Assembly (NCBI RefSeq): GCF_001188955.3
Contig: NZ_JPRF03000032.1
Location: forward strand, 423,930 to 487,929
DNA length: 64,000 nucleotides
Reading direction: 5' to 3'
Source: Kitasatospora aureofaciens
GTDB lineage: Bacteria > Actinomycetota > Actinomycetes > Streptomycetales > Streptomycetaceae
Below, one piece after another: positions 32,552 through 41,375 of this stretch. Below the pieces are notes generated by a model. That model worked only from the letters and a program-made list of their open reading frames with translations, had not been told where the DNA came from and did no database searches. Both the position numbers and the translations under genes were made by a program. Numbering within the stretch: position 1 is the first letter of the stretch; every line of letters begins with the position of its first letter.

Positions 32552-33364
32552 ATGGGATCGCTCACGGGGCAGGTCGCCCTGGTCACCGGCGCCGGCCGGG
32601 GCATCGGCCGGGAGATCGCCATCGGGCTGGCCGCCGAGGGAATGGCCGTCGGCCTGGTCGGCCGCACCCACGACACGCTGACCGCGACCCTCAAGGAGTG
32701 CGTCAAGCACGGCTCCCGGGGCGTCGCCGTCACCGCCGACGTCTGCCGCCACGGCTCGGTGCGCGAGGCCGTCCGGCTGGTCGAGCGGGACCTCGGTCCG
32801 ATCGACCTGCTGGTCAACAACGCCGGCCTGGTCGACCGGGAGGAGGTGCCGCTCTGGGAGACCGACCCCAACCAGTGGTGGCAGGTGGTCGAGACCAACC
32901 TGCGCGGCCCCTACAACCTGCTGCGCTGCGTCCTGCCCGGCATGGTCACCCGCCGCAGCGGCCGGGTGGTCAACCTCAGCTCCGGCTTCGCGCTGCGCCC
33001 GGACGGCAACTACACCGCGTACGCGACCTCCAAGGGCGCGCTGCTCCAGCTCTCCGACAACATGGCGGACTCGCTGGCCCGGCACCACGTCGTGGTCCTC
33101 GACATCAGCCCCGGCGCGGTGCCCACCGACATGACCGCCGGGATGCCGATGTTCCGGGACATGAAGGCCTGGGCCTCCATCCCGTACATGGTCGCGGTCA
33201 CCGTGGACGCGGCCCGCGGCCGCTTCGACGCGCTGCACGGGCGGTTCATCCACGCCGGGCGCGACGACCTGGAGGAGCTGGTCCAGCGGGCCGAGGAGAT
33301 CCGGACGGCGGACGCCCGGACCCTGCGGCTGCGCCCGTACAAGGGCGACGACCCGATGGCCTGA
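32552..33364 (+). CDS. SDR-family oxidoreductase
   Basis: 270 residues from the ATG at 32552. TGAGRGIGRE is the cofactor loop; NNAG, the serine in NLSSGFAL, and YTAYATSKG give the catalytic Ser-Tyr-Lys. Arg at the end of strand 2 (GLVGRTHD) suggests NADP(H). A 45-residue extension after the core (from about residue 220, DALHGRFIHAGRDDLEEL) is not part of the minimal fold. Substrate unknown. Convergent with the deacetylase gene. Confidence 0.87.
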   Translation: MGSLTGQVALVTGAGRGIGREIAIGLAAEGMAVGLVGRTHDTLTATLKECVKHGSRGVAVTADVCRHGSVREAVRLVERDLGPIDLLVNNAGLVDREEVPLWETDPNQWWQVVETNLRGPYNLLRCVLPGMVTRRSGRVVNLSSGFALRPDGNYTAYATSKGALLQLSDNMADSLARHHVVVLDISPGAVPTDMTAGMPMFRDMKAWASIPYMVAVTVDAARGRFDALHGRFIHAGRDDLEELVQRAEEIRTADARTLRLRPYKGDDPMA

Positions 33365-33446
33365 GTGGGCCGCCCGACCCGGCCCGGCCCGGCCCGACCG
33401 CTCAGGCCGTCGGGTACCAGGCCGTCGGGTCGGTCCGATCAGCCGC

Positions 33447-34349
33447 TCAGGCGCACAGCTGGCTGGCGGTGACCGCCTTGAGCCCCGCCTTGCCCAGCCC
33501 GTCCAGGATCGCCGGAAGCGCGTCGATGGTGCACTGGTGGCCCATGTGCAGGGCCACCACCGAGCCGCCGCGCACCGCGCTCAGCACCCGGCGCTGCAGC
33601 TCGGCGGCGGTCGGGTCGGTGTAGTCGCGCGGGTCGACGTCGAAGGACAGCACGTGCTCGTAGCCGACGGCCTTGGCCTGCTGGGCCACCATCGAGGTGG
33701 CGTACTGCGCGGCGGAGGGGCGGAACCAGCGGCCGATCGAGCCGGTCAGCGCCTTCAGCCGGTCGGCGCACTGGGCGATCTCGGCGCGGGCCTGATCCGG
33801 GCTCATCGAGGAGATGTCGAGGTGGTTCTGGGTGTGGTTGCCCAGCTCGTGGCCGGCGTCCAGGATCCGCCGGACCATCTGCGGCTGCTGGTCCAGCCAG
33901 CTGCCGACCACCATCACGGTCAGCCTGGCGCCGTGCTGCTCGGCCGTCTCCAGCAGGGCGGTGGCGAGCTTCGGGTCGCCGCTGCCGTGGCAGGTGAGGG
34001 CCACGTTCTTGGCGGTCCGCGGGCCGTGCACCACCTCGTACGGGGTGCCGGCCGCCAGCGGCGGCAGCACGGGCGGGGTCGGCGGGGCGGAGGTCTGGGG
34101 GGCCGCCGGGGTCCCCGTGGCGGTGGGCGCCGGGCCGGTCGGGGAGGGGGAGGCGGGCTCCTCCCCGCCCTTCCAGGCCGGGTCGGTGGTGTGCTGGGGA
34201 TCGACACTGCCGGGGTGCGCGGCGAGCGCCGCCCCGGGCTCGGCGCGGCGGGGCGTGTCGCTGCCGCAGGACGTCAGGAGCCCGGCGGAGGCGGACAGGG
34301 CGGCCAGCTTGGCGGCGGTGCGCAGTACGGTGCGGCGGTCGGCTGTCAT
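33447..34349 (-). CDS. Polysaccharide deacetylase-like lipoprotein (NodB fold, altered first motif)
   Basis: 300 residues from the ATG at 34349. The N-terminus has a twin-arginine-like RR, a hydrophobic core and a lipobox ending at Cys28 (GLLTSC), then a 75-residue Pro/Thr linker. The NodB domain follows: the usual TFDDGP is replaced by TCHGSGDP (Cys120, His121), the metal-binding pair His172/His176 is kept (NHTQNHLDIS), and FRPSAAQY and ALHMGH stand for motifs 3 and 5. The catalytic Asp pair is therefore changed, so activity is uncertain although the metal site is partly kept. A Streptomyces subfamily with this motif exists as I recall it. Confidence 0.8.
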   Translation of the reverse strand: MTADRRTVLRTAAKLAALSASAGLLTSCGSDTPRRAEPGAALAAHPGSVDPQHTTDPAWKGGEEPASPSPTGPAPTATGTPAAPQTSAPPTPPVLPPLAAGTPYEVVHGPRTAKNVALTCHGSGDPKLATALLETAEQHGARLTVMVVGSWLDQQPQMVRRILDAGHELGNHTQNHLDISSMSPDQARAEIAQCADRLKALTGSIGRWFRPSAAQYATSMVAQQAKAVGYEHVLSFDVDPRDYTDPTAAELQRRVLSAVRGGSVVALHMGHQCTIDALPAILDGLGKAGLKAVTASQLCA

Positions 34350-34557
34350 CGGCAGCCAGCATAGAGATGACAGCACCGCCCGGCGATCCGGTGCCGCCGT
34401 CCGAACCAGCTTTGACGTGCACACACTCTTTTCTCGGGTGTTGCGTAAACCTGAACTCCCGCTGTTTCCACGGGGTGTCCTTGGATACGATCACCGCGCA
34501 CCACGTGTTACGGGGCAGTAGGCACATTCCGGCATTGCGCATTGGGGGCGGAACAGG

Positions 34558-35451
34558 ATGCACGAGGACACCGCGGCCACCGCGGCCACCGACCGGGACA
34601 GCCGCACCGGCTGGGAGTGGGCCAGAGCCGACGACTGGCAGCCGCCGAGCGAACTCGACACCGGCGTCCCGCACACCGCCCGGATGTACGACTACTACCT
34701 GGGCGGCAAGGACAACTTCGAGGCGGACCGCAAGGCCGCCCAGGCCGCGATAGCCGCCTACCCGGCGCTGCCGCTGCTGGCCCGCACCAACCGGCAGTTC
34801 CTCGGCCGGGCCGTCGAGTTCGCGGCGGGCCGGGGGATCCGCCAGTTCATCGACATCGGCACCGGGATCCCCGCCGTGGGCTCCACCAGCGAGGTCGCCC
34901 AGCGGGTGGCCCCGGACGCCCGGGTCGTGTACGTGGACAACGACCCGATCGTCGCGACCCACGCCCGCGCCCTGCTGGCCGGCCACCCGGCCGGACACAC
35001 CTCGGTCATCGAGGCCGACCTGCGCGACCCGGAGGCGATCCTCGGCCACCCCGCGCTGGCCGCCGCCGTCGACCTCTCCCGGCCCGTCGCGCTGATGCTC
35101 GTCGCCGTCCTGCACTTCATCCGCGACGAGGACGGCGCCGAGCGGATCGTCCGCACCCTGCGCGACGCGCTCGCTCCCGGCAGCGCCCTGATCCTCTCCC
35201 ACGGCAGCCCCGACTTCGCCTCCCGCGAGAGTGCCGCCGAGGGCACCCGGATCTACCGGAGCGCCAGCGCCCCGCTGGTGCTGCGGCCCCGGGCGGGAGT
35301 CGAACCCTTCTTCGGCGACTTCGAGTTCGTCGGCCCCGGGCTCGTCCAGCTGCCGCTCTGGCGCCCGACCGCGGGGCACGTCCGCACCACCGAGCTGCCG
35401 GAGGGCTGGCAGGACGTCTCCGCGTACGCGGGCGTCGCGGTCAAGGCGTGA
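34558..35451 (+). CDS. SAM-dependent methyltransferase, DUF574 family
   Basis: 297 residues, ATG after a purine-rich stretch (GGGGGCGGAAC). Signature of this actinobacterial family: VPHTARMYDYYLGGKDNFEADR near residues 40-60, the SAM-binding IDIGTGIPAVGST motif, VVYVDNDPIVATHARALL and the C-terminal RAGVEPFFGDFEFVGPG..W. Streptomycetes hold dozens of paralogues; substrates are mostly unknown, but some sit near developmental regulators. Confidence 0.88.
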   Translation: MHEDTAATAATDRDSRTGWEWARADDWQPPSELDTGVPHTARMYDYYLGGKDNFEADRKAAQAAIAAYPALPLLARTNRQFLGRAVEFAAGRGIRQFIDIGTGIPAVGSTSEVAQRVAPDARVVYVDNDPIVATHARALLAGHPAGHTSVIEADLRDPEAILGHPALAAAVDLSRPVALMLVAVLHFIRDEDGAERIVRTLRDALAPGSALILSHGSPDFASRESAAEGTRIYRSASAPLVLRPRAGVEPFFGDFEFVGPGLVQLPLWRPTAGHVRTTELPEGWQDVSAYAGVAVKA

Positions 35452-35612
35452 CGGCGTGAAGGCGTGCGGCCGGGCAGGCGTGAAGCCCGTGACGGCGTGA
35501 GGCCGTGACGGCCTCGGAAGCGTGAGCACGGCCCGTCCCGGCGCCCCCTCCGGCGCCGGGACCGGCCGATCGCAGACCGCGGCCGGGCGCTGACAACCCC
35601 TCACCCGAGCGG

Positions 35613-36191
35613 ATGCCGTGCGGCATGACCACCGCACTGCCGCCGCTCCCGCCCCTGCCGACCGGAGCCGCCGAACTGCTGCGGGCCGTCGACGCCCCGC
35701 CCCGGCTGGTCGCCCACCTCGCGCTCGTGCACCAGGTCGCCGAGCAGATCGCCGGATTCTGCGCCGCGGAGGGCCTGGCCTTCGACCGCGAGGCCGTCCG
35801 CTTCGGCGCCGCCACCCACGACATCGGCAAAGTCATCCACCCCGAAGAGCTCTCCGGACCGGGCTCCGCGCACGAACCCGCGGGTCACGCCCTGCTGTTG
35901 GCGCACGGCGTCGCCGAGCCGCTGGCCCGCTTCGCCCGCAGTCACGCGAGTTGGGGCGAGCCCGGCACCACCACCGAGGAGCTGCTGGTCAGCCTGGCCG
36001 ACAAGGCCTGGAAGAACAGGCGCGTCCGCGACCTGGAGGACCTGGTGGTCGACCGGCTCGCCGAGGCCACCGGCCGGGAACGCTGGGAGGCCTTCCTCGC
36101 CCTGGACGACCTGCTCACCACGATCGGCGAGGACGCCCCCCGGCGGCTCGCGCTGCAGGCCGCCCATCCGGTGCGTACCGGGCGAAATTGA
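35613..36191 (+). CDS. HD-domain phosphohydrolase
   Basis: 192 residues from the ATG at 35613 (or 188 from 35625; neither has a good ribosome site). The metal-binding set is recognisable: His in LVAHLALVHQVAEQIA, the HD pair in AATHDIGKVIHPEEL, His in EPAGHALLL and the late Asp in VSLADKAWKNRR. This is the HD superfamily of nucleotidases/phosphodiesterases. The next gene starts only 38 bases later but has its own promoter-like sequence. Confidence 0.85.
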   Translation: MPCGMTTALPPLPPLPTGAAELLRAVDAPPRLVAHLALVHQVAEQIAGFCAAEGLAFDREAVRFGAATHDIGKVIHPEELSGPGSAHEPAGHALLLAHGVAEPLARFARSHASWGEPGTTTEELLVSLADKAWKNRRVRDLEDLVVDRLAEATGRERWEAFLALDDLLTTIGEDAPRRLALQAAHPVRTGRN

Positions 36192-36229
36192 CGCGACAGC
36201 GCCCGGCGGACGGTGCTAGCTTCCGCGCC

Positions 36230-36739
36230 ATGGAACCCCTCAGTGACCCAGAGATCCGCGCGTCCTTCGTCAACTGCTCCAAGGGCGAGGCCGGTCGGCT
36301 CAACCTGCCCCGGGGCCTGGCCGAACTGCCTTGGGAGAGCCTGGACTTCCTCGGCTGGCGGGACCAGGGCGCGCCCGACCGGGCATACCTGGTGGCGCCG
36401 TACGGGGGCGAGCTGGTCGGGGTGACGCTGCGCTCGCCGACGGTCCGGCGCAGCCTGACCAAGACCAACGTGTGCTCGCTGTGCATCACCGCGCACGCCG
36501 GGTCGGGCGTCGCGCTGCTGGCCGCCCGCCGGGCCGGGGCCGCCGGGCGCGAGGGCAACACCGTGGGCACGTACATCTGCGCCGACCTGGCCTGTTCGCT
36601 CTACGTCCGCGGGCTGAAGAAGTCCACCCTGGTCACCCGGCCCGACGAGTCGATGCCGCTGGAGGACCAGATCGCCCGTACGGTGCTCAACCTCGACGCC
36701 TTCCTGGCCCGGGTGCTCACCGACACGGTGGCGGCGTAG
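36230..36739 (+). CDS. FBP-domain protein (FusB-like EF-G-binding zinc protein)
   Basis: 169 residues. The C-terminal half carries a four-Cys zinc site, CSLC and CADLAC, around residues 85-125, the hallmark of the FBP/FusB treble-clef domain that binds elongation factor G. Its N-terminal half is helical. In staphylococci the homologue gives fusidic acid resistance; in actinobacteria the role is untested. A TTGACG (36188-36193) and TAGCTT (36216-36221) lie just upstream, with TAGCTT 8 bases before the ATG, so the mRNA may be leaderless, though spacing to the -35 is long (22). Confidence 0.82.
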   Translation: MEPLSDPEIRASFVNCSKGEAGRLNLPRGLAELPWESLDFLGWRDQGAPDRAYLVAPYGGELVGVTLRSPTVRRSLTKTNVCSLCITAHAGSGVALLAARRAGAAGREGNTVGTYICADLACSLYVRGLKKSTLVTRPDESMPLEDQIARTVLNLDAFLARVLTDTVAA

Positions 36740-36751
36740 CGCGGCGGCCGG

Positions 36752-37126
36752 TCACCGCCGGCGCAGCTGGTCCAGGTCGCGGCGCTCCCGCTTGGTCGGG
36801 CGGCCCGCGCCGCGGTCCCGCTCGAAGACCGGTGCCGTGAGCTCGCGCGGCGGTCGCGGCGGGCTGTTGTCGATCAGGCACTCCGCCGCGACCGGCGCAC
36901 CGACCCGCTTGCGGATCAGCTTCCGCACCTCGACGACCCGTTCGTAGCCCTCCTCGCGGACCCGGACCTCGTCCCCGGGCTTGAGCGTCTGGGCGGGCTT
37001 GGCCCGCTCGCCGTTCACCCGTACGTGGCCGGCCTTGCAGGCGGCCGCGGCCAGCGAGCGCGTCTTGGCCAGGCGGACGGACCAGATCCAGACGTCCACC
37101 CGCACGCTTCCCTCGTGTTCAGCCAT
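36752..37126 (-). CDS. S4 domain RNA-binding protein (Hsp15/HslR-like)
   Basis: 124 residues. The S4 domain fills residues 8-60 (VDVWIWSVRLAKTRSLAAAACKAGHVRVNG). A basic tail with RPTKRERRDLDQLRRR follows. Hsp15 recycles stalled 50S subunits that carry a nascent chain. ATG start; convergent with the FBP gene. Confidence 0.9.
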   Translation of the reverse strand: MAEHEGSVRVDVWIWSVRLAKTRSLAAAACKAGHVRVNGERAKPAQTLKPGDEVRVREEGYERVVEVRKLIRKRVGAPVAAECLIDNSPPRPPRELTAPVFERDRGAGRPTKRERRDLDQLRRR

Positions 37127-37223
37127 CCCCGGAGCCTATCCAAGCCGCGTCCGGTGTCGCGGGCCCGGCCACCGCGGGCCCAGCCGCTGCCTGCCGAGCC
37201 ACCGCGGGCCCGGCCCCCGCGGT

Positions 37224-37628
37224 CTAAGCCGCCGCGGGCGCCTCCTGGACGGCCCAGCCGTTGCCGTCCGGGTCGTTGAAGAACACGAAGTTGTTCCAGG
37301 TCTCGCCGTGTCCGTCCACCCGCGTCCCCGCCACGAAGTGCTGGACCGGGCTGACCTCGACGCCGCGCGCCGCCAGTTCCGCGTGCGCCTTCTCTATGTC
37401 GGCCACCACCAGCTGGAGCCCCTTCACCGAGCCGGGCGCCGCGTCGATCACCCCGGTGCCCACCACGATGGAGCAGTGCGAACCCGGGGGAGTCAGCTGG
37501 ACCACCCGGATCCCGTCACGCAGCCGGGTGTCGTGGTCCACCGTGAAGCCGGCCTGCTCCTCGTAGAAGAGCTTGGCGCGGTCCACGTCCGCCACCGGGA
37601 CCACCACGACTTCGAGTTTCCAGTCCAT
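37224..37628 (-). CDS. VOC-family (glyoxalase/bleomycin-resistance-like) protein
   Basis: 134 residues, ATG with GAGGGG 8 bases before. Two beta-alpha-beta-beta-beta modules: VVVVPVADVDRAKLFYEE in the first and LQLVVADIEKAHAELAARGV in the second. Metal residues of the glyoxalase fold are plausible (His in the second half and Glu at the end), but the substrate is unknown. Confidence 0.87.
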   Translation of the reverse strand: MDWKLEVVVVPVADVDRAKLFYEEQAGFTVDHDTRLRDGIRVVQLTPPGSHCSIVVGTGVIDAAPGSVKGLQLVVADIEKAHAELAARGVEVSPVQHFVAGTRVDGHGETWNNFVFFNDPDGNGWAVQEAPAAA

Positions 37629-37709
37629 TGCCCTCACCCCTCTCGGTCGGGCACTTCCAGTATCTGCCCGAACCCTTCCCGGGTGGCCTTCGGATAGCCT
37701 GAGAACACG

Positions 37710-38921
37710 ATGAATCCGCAGACCACGCCCGCCGAACCCGCGCCGGCCACCTCGTTCGCCACGCCCTGGGGCGCCCTCGACCTCACCCGCTTCCCGGCGG
37801 ACCCGCGCGAGCGGTTGCGGGCCTGGGACGCCGCCGACGAGTACCTGCTGCGCCACCTCGCCGGCGAGGCCGACAGCGCCGACGGCGTGGCCACCGAGCT
37901 GGCCGGCCGTCGGATCGCCGTCCTCGGCGACCGCTGGGGCGCGCTCACCACCGCGCTGGCGCCGTACGGGCCGGTCCAGATCACCGACTCCCACCTCGGC
38001 CGGCAGGCCACCCGGGAGAACCTGGCCCGGGCCGGCGCCGCCGTCGACGAGGCCCGGCTGCTCACCACCCGGGACACCCCGCCGGAGCGGATCGACGTCC
38101 TGCTGGTGCGCGTCCCCAAGAGCCTGGCCCTGCTGGAGGACCAGTTGCACCGGCTCGCCCCGGCGATCCACCCCGGCACCGTCGTGGTCGGCACCGGCAT
38201 GGTGACCGAGATCCACACCTCCACCCTGCAGCTGTTCGAGAAGGTCCTCGGCCCGACCCGCACCTCGCTGGCCGTCCGCAAGGCCCGGCTGATCTTCTGC
38301 ACCCCCGACCCGGCGCTCGACCCCGGCCCCAGCCCGTGGCCGCACCGCTACGCGCTGCCGCCGGACATCGGGGCCGCCGCCGGCCGTACCGTGGTCAACC
38401 ACGCCGGCACCTTCTGCGCCGAGCGGCTCGACATCGGCACCCGTTTCTTCCTGGCCCACCTGCCCACCCCCGCCGCCGGGGCCCGGGTGGTCGACCTCGG
38501 CTGCGGCAACGGCGTCGTCGGTACGGCCGCCGCGCTGACCGGGCCGGGTGCCGAGCTGGTGTTCGTGGACGAGTCCCACCAGGCGGTGGCCTCCGCCGAG
38601 GAGACCTTCCGCGCCAACCTGGGCCCGGACGCCCCGGCCGAGTTCCGCACCGCCGACGCGCTCGACCCGGCGGTGTTCGCCGCCGGCTCGGTGGACCTGG
38701 TGCTCAACAACCCGCCGTTCCACTCCCACCAGGCCACCACCGACGCCACCGCCTGGCGGATGTTCAGCGGTGCCCGGCGGGCGCTGCGGCCCGGTGGCGA
38801 ACTCTGGGTGGTCGGCAACCGGCACCTCGGGTACCACGTGAAGCTGCGCAAGCTGTTCGGCAACTGCCAACTCGTCGCCGGGAACCCCAAGTTCGTGGTG
38901 CTGCGCGCGGTCAAGCGGTAA
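37710..38921 (+). CDS. RlmG/RsmC-like rRNA guanine-N2 methyltransferase
   Basis: 403 residues. Two tandem Rossmann-type halves: the N-terminal one lacks a SAM motif, and the C-terminal one has VVDLGCGNGVVGTAA and the NPPFHSH motif near residue 332, the signature of N2-guanine methyltransferases. This duplicated layout is that of RsmC (16S G1207) and RlmG (23S G1835). Which one cannot be told. Upstream of the arg operon, in the same direction. Confidence 0.9.
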   Translation: MNPQTTPAEPAPATSFATPWGALDLTRFPADPRERLRAWDAADEYLLRHLAGEADSADGVATELAGRRIAVLGDRWGALTTALAPYGPVQITDSHLGRQATRENLARAGAAVDEARLLTTRDTPPERIDVLLVRVPKSLALLEDQLHRLAPAIHPGTVVVGTGMVTEIHTSTLQLFEKVLGPTRTSLAVRKARLIFCTPDPALDPGPSPWPHRYALPPDIGAAAGRTVVNHAGTFCAERLDIGTRFFLAHLPTPAAGARVVDLGCGNGVVGTAAALTGPGAELVFVDESHQAVASAEETFRANLGPDAPAEFRTADALDPAVFAAGSVDLVLNNPPFHSHQATTDATAWRMFSGARRALRPGGELWVVGNRHLGYHVKLRKLFGNCQLVAGNPKFVVLRAVKR

Positions 38922-39013
38922 CCCGCAGCGGGGCGCCGCCGCCACTCGGGGCACGTCCGCGACCACCACTTCGATCCCGGCAACCGTCGCGCCTGTCCGA
39001 ACTCCATCCAGTC

Positions 39014-39050
39014 TTGCATGGATTTTCCCTCCCGCGTATATTCATGCCAC
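39014..39050 (+). promoter_or_regulatory. argC promoter with ARG-box-like operator
   Basis: TTGCAT (39014-39019) and TATATT (39037-39042), 17 bases apart, form a good sigma-70-type promoter. Bases 39036-39050 (GTATATTCATGCCAC) match 12 of 15 in the argH upstream region (44152-44166), as expected for ArgR sites. ArgR bound here would cover the -10. Confidence 0.72.
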
Positions 39051-39067
39051 GACGAAGGAGGAACGCC

Positions 39068-40096
39068 ATGGCATTGCAAGTCGCCGTCGCCGGCGCGAGC
39101 GGATACGCGGGCGGCGAGGTGCTGCGTCTGCTGCTCGGCCACCCCGAGGTGGAGATCGGGGCGCTGACCGGCGGCTCCAACGCGGGCAGCAGACTGGGCG
39201 CGCTGCAGCCGCACCTGGTCCCGCTGGCCGACCGCGTCCTCCAGCCCACCACCCCCGAGGTGCTCGCCGACCACGACGTGGTGTTCCTGGCGCTGCCGCA
39301 CGGCCAGTCCGCCGCCGTCGCCGAGGCCCTCGGCCAGAACGTCCTGGTGGTCGACTGCGGCGCCGACTTCCGGCTCAGGGCCGCCGCCGACTGGGAGCAG
39401 TTCTACGGCACCGCCCACGCCGGCACCTGGCCCTACGGCCTGCCCGAACTCCCCGGCCACCGCGCCGTGTTGAAGGGCACCAACCGGATCGCCGTGCCCG
39501 GCTGCTACCCGACGGCCGTCTCCCTGGCGCTCTTCCCGGCGTACGCGTCCCGGCTCGCCGAGCCGGAGGCCGTGGTGGTCGCCGCGTCCGGCACCTCCGG
39601 CGCCGGCAAGGCCGCCAAGCCGCACCTGCTCGGCAGCGAGGTCATGGGCAGCGTCAGCCCGTACGGCGTCGGCGGCGTGCACCGGCACACCCCGGAGATG
39701 GTGCAGAACCTCACCCCGGTCGCCGGAGAGCCGGTGACGGTCTCCTTCACACCCACCCTCGTCCCGATGCCGCGCGGCATCCTCGCCACCTGCTCCGCCA
39801 AGGCGAAGCCGGGCGTGAGCGCCGAGAGCCTGCGCGCCGCCTACGCCGAGGCGTACGAGGACGAGCCCTTCGTCCACCTGCTGCCCGAGGGGCAGTGGCC
39901 GCAGACCAGCAGCGTCTACGGCGCCAACACCGCCCTGGTCCAGGTCGCCCTGGACGCCGCCGCCGGGCGGATCATCGCGATCAGCGCGATCGACAACCTC
40001 GTCAAGGGCACCGCGGGCGGCGCGGTGCAGAGCATGAACATCGCCCTCGGCCTGCCCGAGGAGCTGGGCCTTCCGCTGAACGGAGTCGCACCGTGA
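39068..40096 (+). CDS. argC: N-acetyl-gamma-glutamyl-phosphate reductase
   Basis: 342 residues; ATG with AAGGAGG 7 bases before. NADP-binding GASGYAGGEVLRLL near the start, catalytic Cys146 in the conserved VPGCYPTA motif, and GTSGAGK later. It catalyses the third step of arginine synthesis, reducing N-acetyl-glutamyl-phosphate. Opens the argCJBDR operon; its stop overlaps the argJ start (GTGA). Confidence 0.97.
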   Translation: MALQVAVAGASGYAGGEVLRLLLGHPEVEIGALTGGSNAGSRLGALQPHLVPLADRVLQPTTPEVLADHDVVFLALPHGQSAAVAEALGQNVLVVDCGADFRLRAAADWEQFYGTAHAGTWPYGLPELPGHRAVLKGTNRIAVPGCYPTAVSLALFPAYASRLAEPEAVVVAASGTSGAGKAAKPHLLGSEVMGSVSPYGVGGVHRHTPEMVQNLTPVAGEPVTVSFTPTLVPMPRGILATCSAKAKPGVSAESLRAAYAEAYEDEPFVHLLPEGQWPQTSSVYGANTALVQVALDAAAGRIIAISAIDNLVKGTAGGAVQSMNIALGLPEELGLPLNGVAP

Positions 40097-41262
40097 CCAC
40101 CCAGAACACCGGCGTGACCGCCGCCAAGGGCTTCCGCGCCGCCGGCGTGACCGCGGGCATCAAGGCCTCCGGCACCCCGGACCTCGCCCTGGTGGTCAAC
40201 GACGGCCCCTCGCTCGCCGCGGCCGGCGTCTTCACCGCCAACCGGGTCAAGGCCGCGCCCGTGCTCTGGTCCCAGCAGGTCCTGAAGGGCGGCCGGGTCT
40301 CCGCCGTCGTCCTCAACTCCGGTGGCGCCAACGCCTGCACCGGCCCGGCCGGCTTCCAGGACACCCACGCCACCGCGGAGCACGTCGCCGCGGAGCTGGA
40401 GCTCAACTCCGGCGAGGTCGCCGTCGCCTCCACCGGCCTGATCGGCGTCCGGCTGCCGATGGACGTCCTGCTGCCCGGCGTCACCCTGGCCGCCGGGCAG
40501 CTCAGCGAGACCGGCGGCGAGGCCGCCGCGATCGCCATCAAGACCACCGACACCGTGCACAAGACCGCCCAGTTCACCAGCCCGGCCGGCTGGACGGTCG
40601 GCGGCATGGCCAAGGGCGCGGGCATGCTCGCCCCGAGCCTGGCCACCATGCTGGTCGTGCTCACCACCGACGCCGACCTGGACGCCGCCGATCTGGACGC
40701 GGCGCTGCGCGGCGCCACCCGCACCACCTTCGACCGGATCGACTCCGACGGCTGCATGTCGACCAACGACACCGTGCTGCTGCTCGCCTCCGGTGCCAGC
40801 GGCATCACCCCGGACCGGGCCGAGTTCGCCGAGGCCGTCCGCACCGTCAGCGCCGACCTGGCCCGCCAGCTGATCGGCGACGCCGAGGGCGCCAGCAAGG
40901 ACATCCGGATCGACGTCACCGGCGCCGCCACCGAGGACGAGGCCGTCGAGGTCGCCCGCACGATCAGCCGCAACAACCTGCTCAAGTGCGCCATCCACGG
41001 CGAGGACCCCAACTGGGGCCGGGTGCTGTCCGCGATCGGCACCACCAGCGCCGCCTTCGACCCCGACCGCCTCGACGTGGCCATCAACGGCGTCTGGGTC
41101 TGCAAGGACGGCGGCGTGGGCGAGGACCGCGAGCTGGTGGACATGAAGGCCCGCGACGTCGTCATCACCGCGAACCTCAACGCCGGTACGGCCGGCGCCT
41201 CGCTGTGGACCAACGACCTCACGGCCGACTACGTCCACGAGAACAGCGCCTACTCCAGCTGA
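40093..41262 (+). CDS. argJ: Bifunctional ornithine acetyltransferase/N-acetylglutamate synthase
   Basis: 389 residues from the GTG that overlaps the argC stop. The autocleavage site is KGAGMLAPSLATML: the chain is expected to be cut between Ala184 and Thr185, Thr185 being the nucleophile. It transfers the acetyl group from N-acetylornithine to glutamate (and may use acetyl-CoA), making the pathway cyclic. Followed by a 113-base gap with short repeats before argB. Confidence 0.97.
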   Translation: MTTQNTGVTAAKGFRAAGVTAGIKASGTPDLALVVNDGPSLAAAGVFTANRVKAAPVLWSQQVLKGGRVSAVVLNSGGANACTGPAGFQDTHATAEHVAAELELNSGEVAVASTGLIGVRLPMDVLLPGVTLAAGQLSETGGEAAAIAIKTTDTVHKTAQFTSPAGWTVGGMAKGAGMLAPSLATMLVVLTTDADLDAADLDAALRGATRTTFDRIDSDGCMSTNDTVLLLASGASGITPDRAEFAEAVRTVSADLARQLIGDAEGASKDIRIDVTGAATEDEAVEVARTISRNNLLKCAIHGEDPNWGRVLSAIGTTSAAFDPDRLDVAINGVWVCKDGGVGEDRELVDMKARDVVITANLNAGTAGASLWTNDLTADYVHENSAYSS

Positions 41263-41360
41263 TCCGCCGAGCGTCGATCCGCCGCGACCCGATCCGCCGG
41301 GCCGATCCACCGCGAGCTGATCCGCCGAGCCACCCACCCGCTGATCCGCGACATCCGTTC
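41263..41360 (+). repeat. Imperfect short tandem repeats between argJ and argB
   Basis: The motif GATCCGCCG or close variants occurs about six times with 13-24 base spacing (first copy at about 41261, last near 41343). Other junctions in this operon overlap or are under 40 bases, so this spacer is out of place and looks like a slippage-expanded array. Confidence 0.6.
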
Positions 41361-41375
41361 CGACGAGGGAATCCC

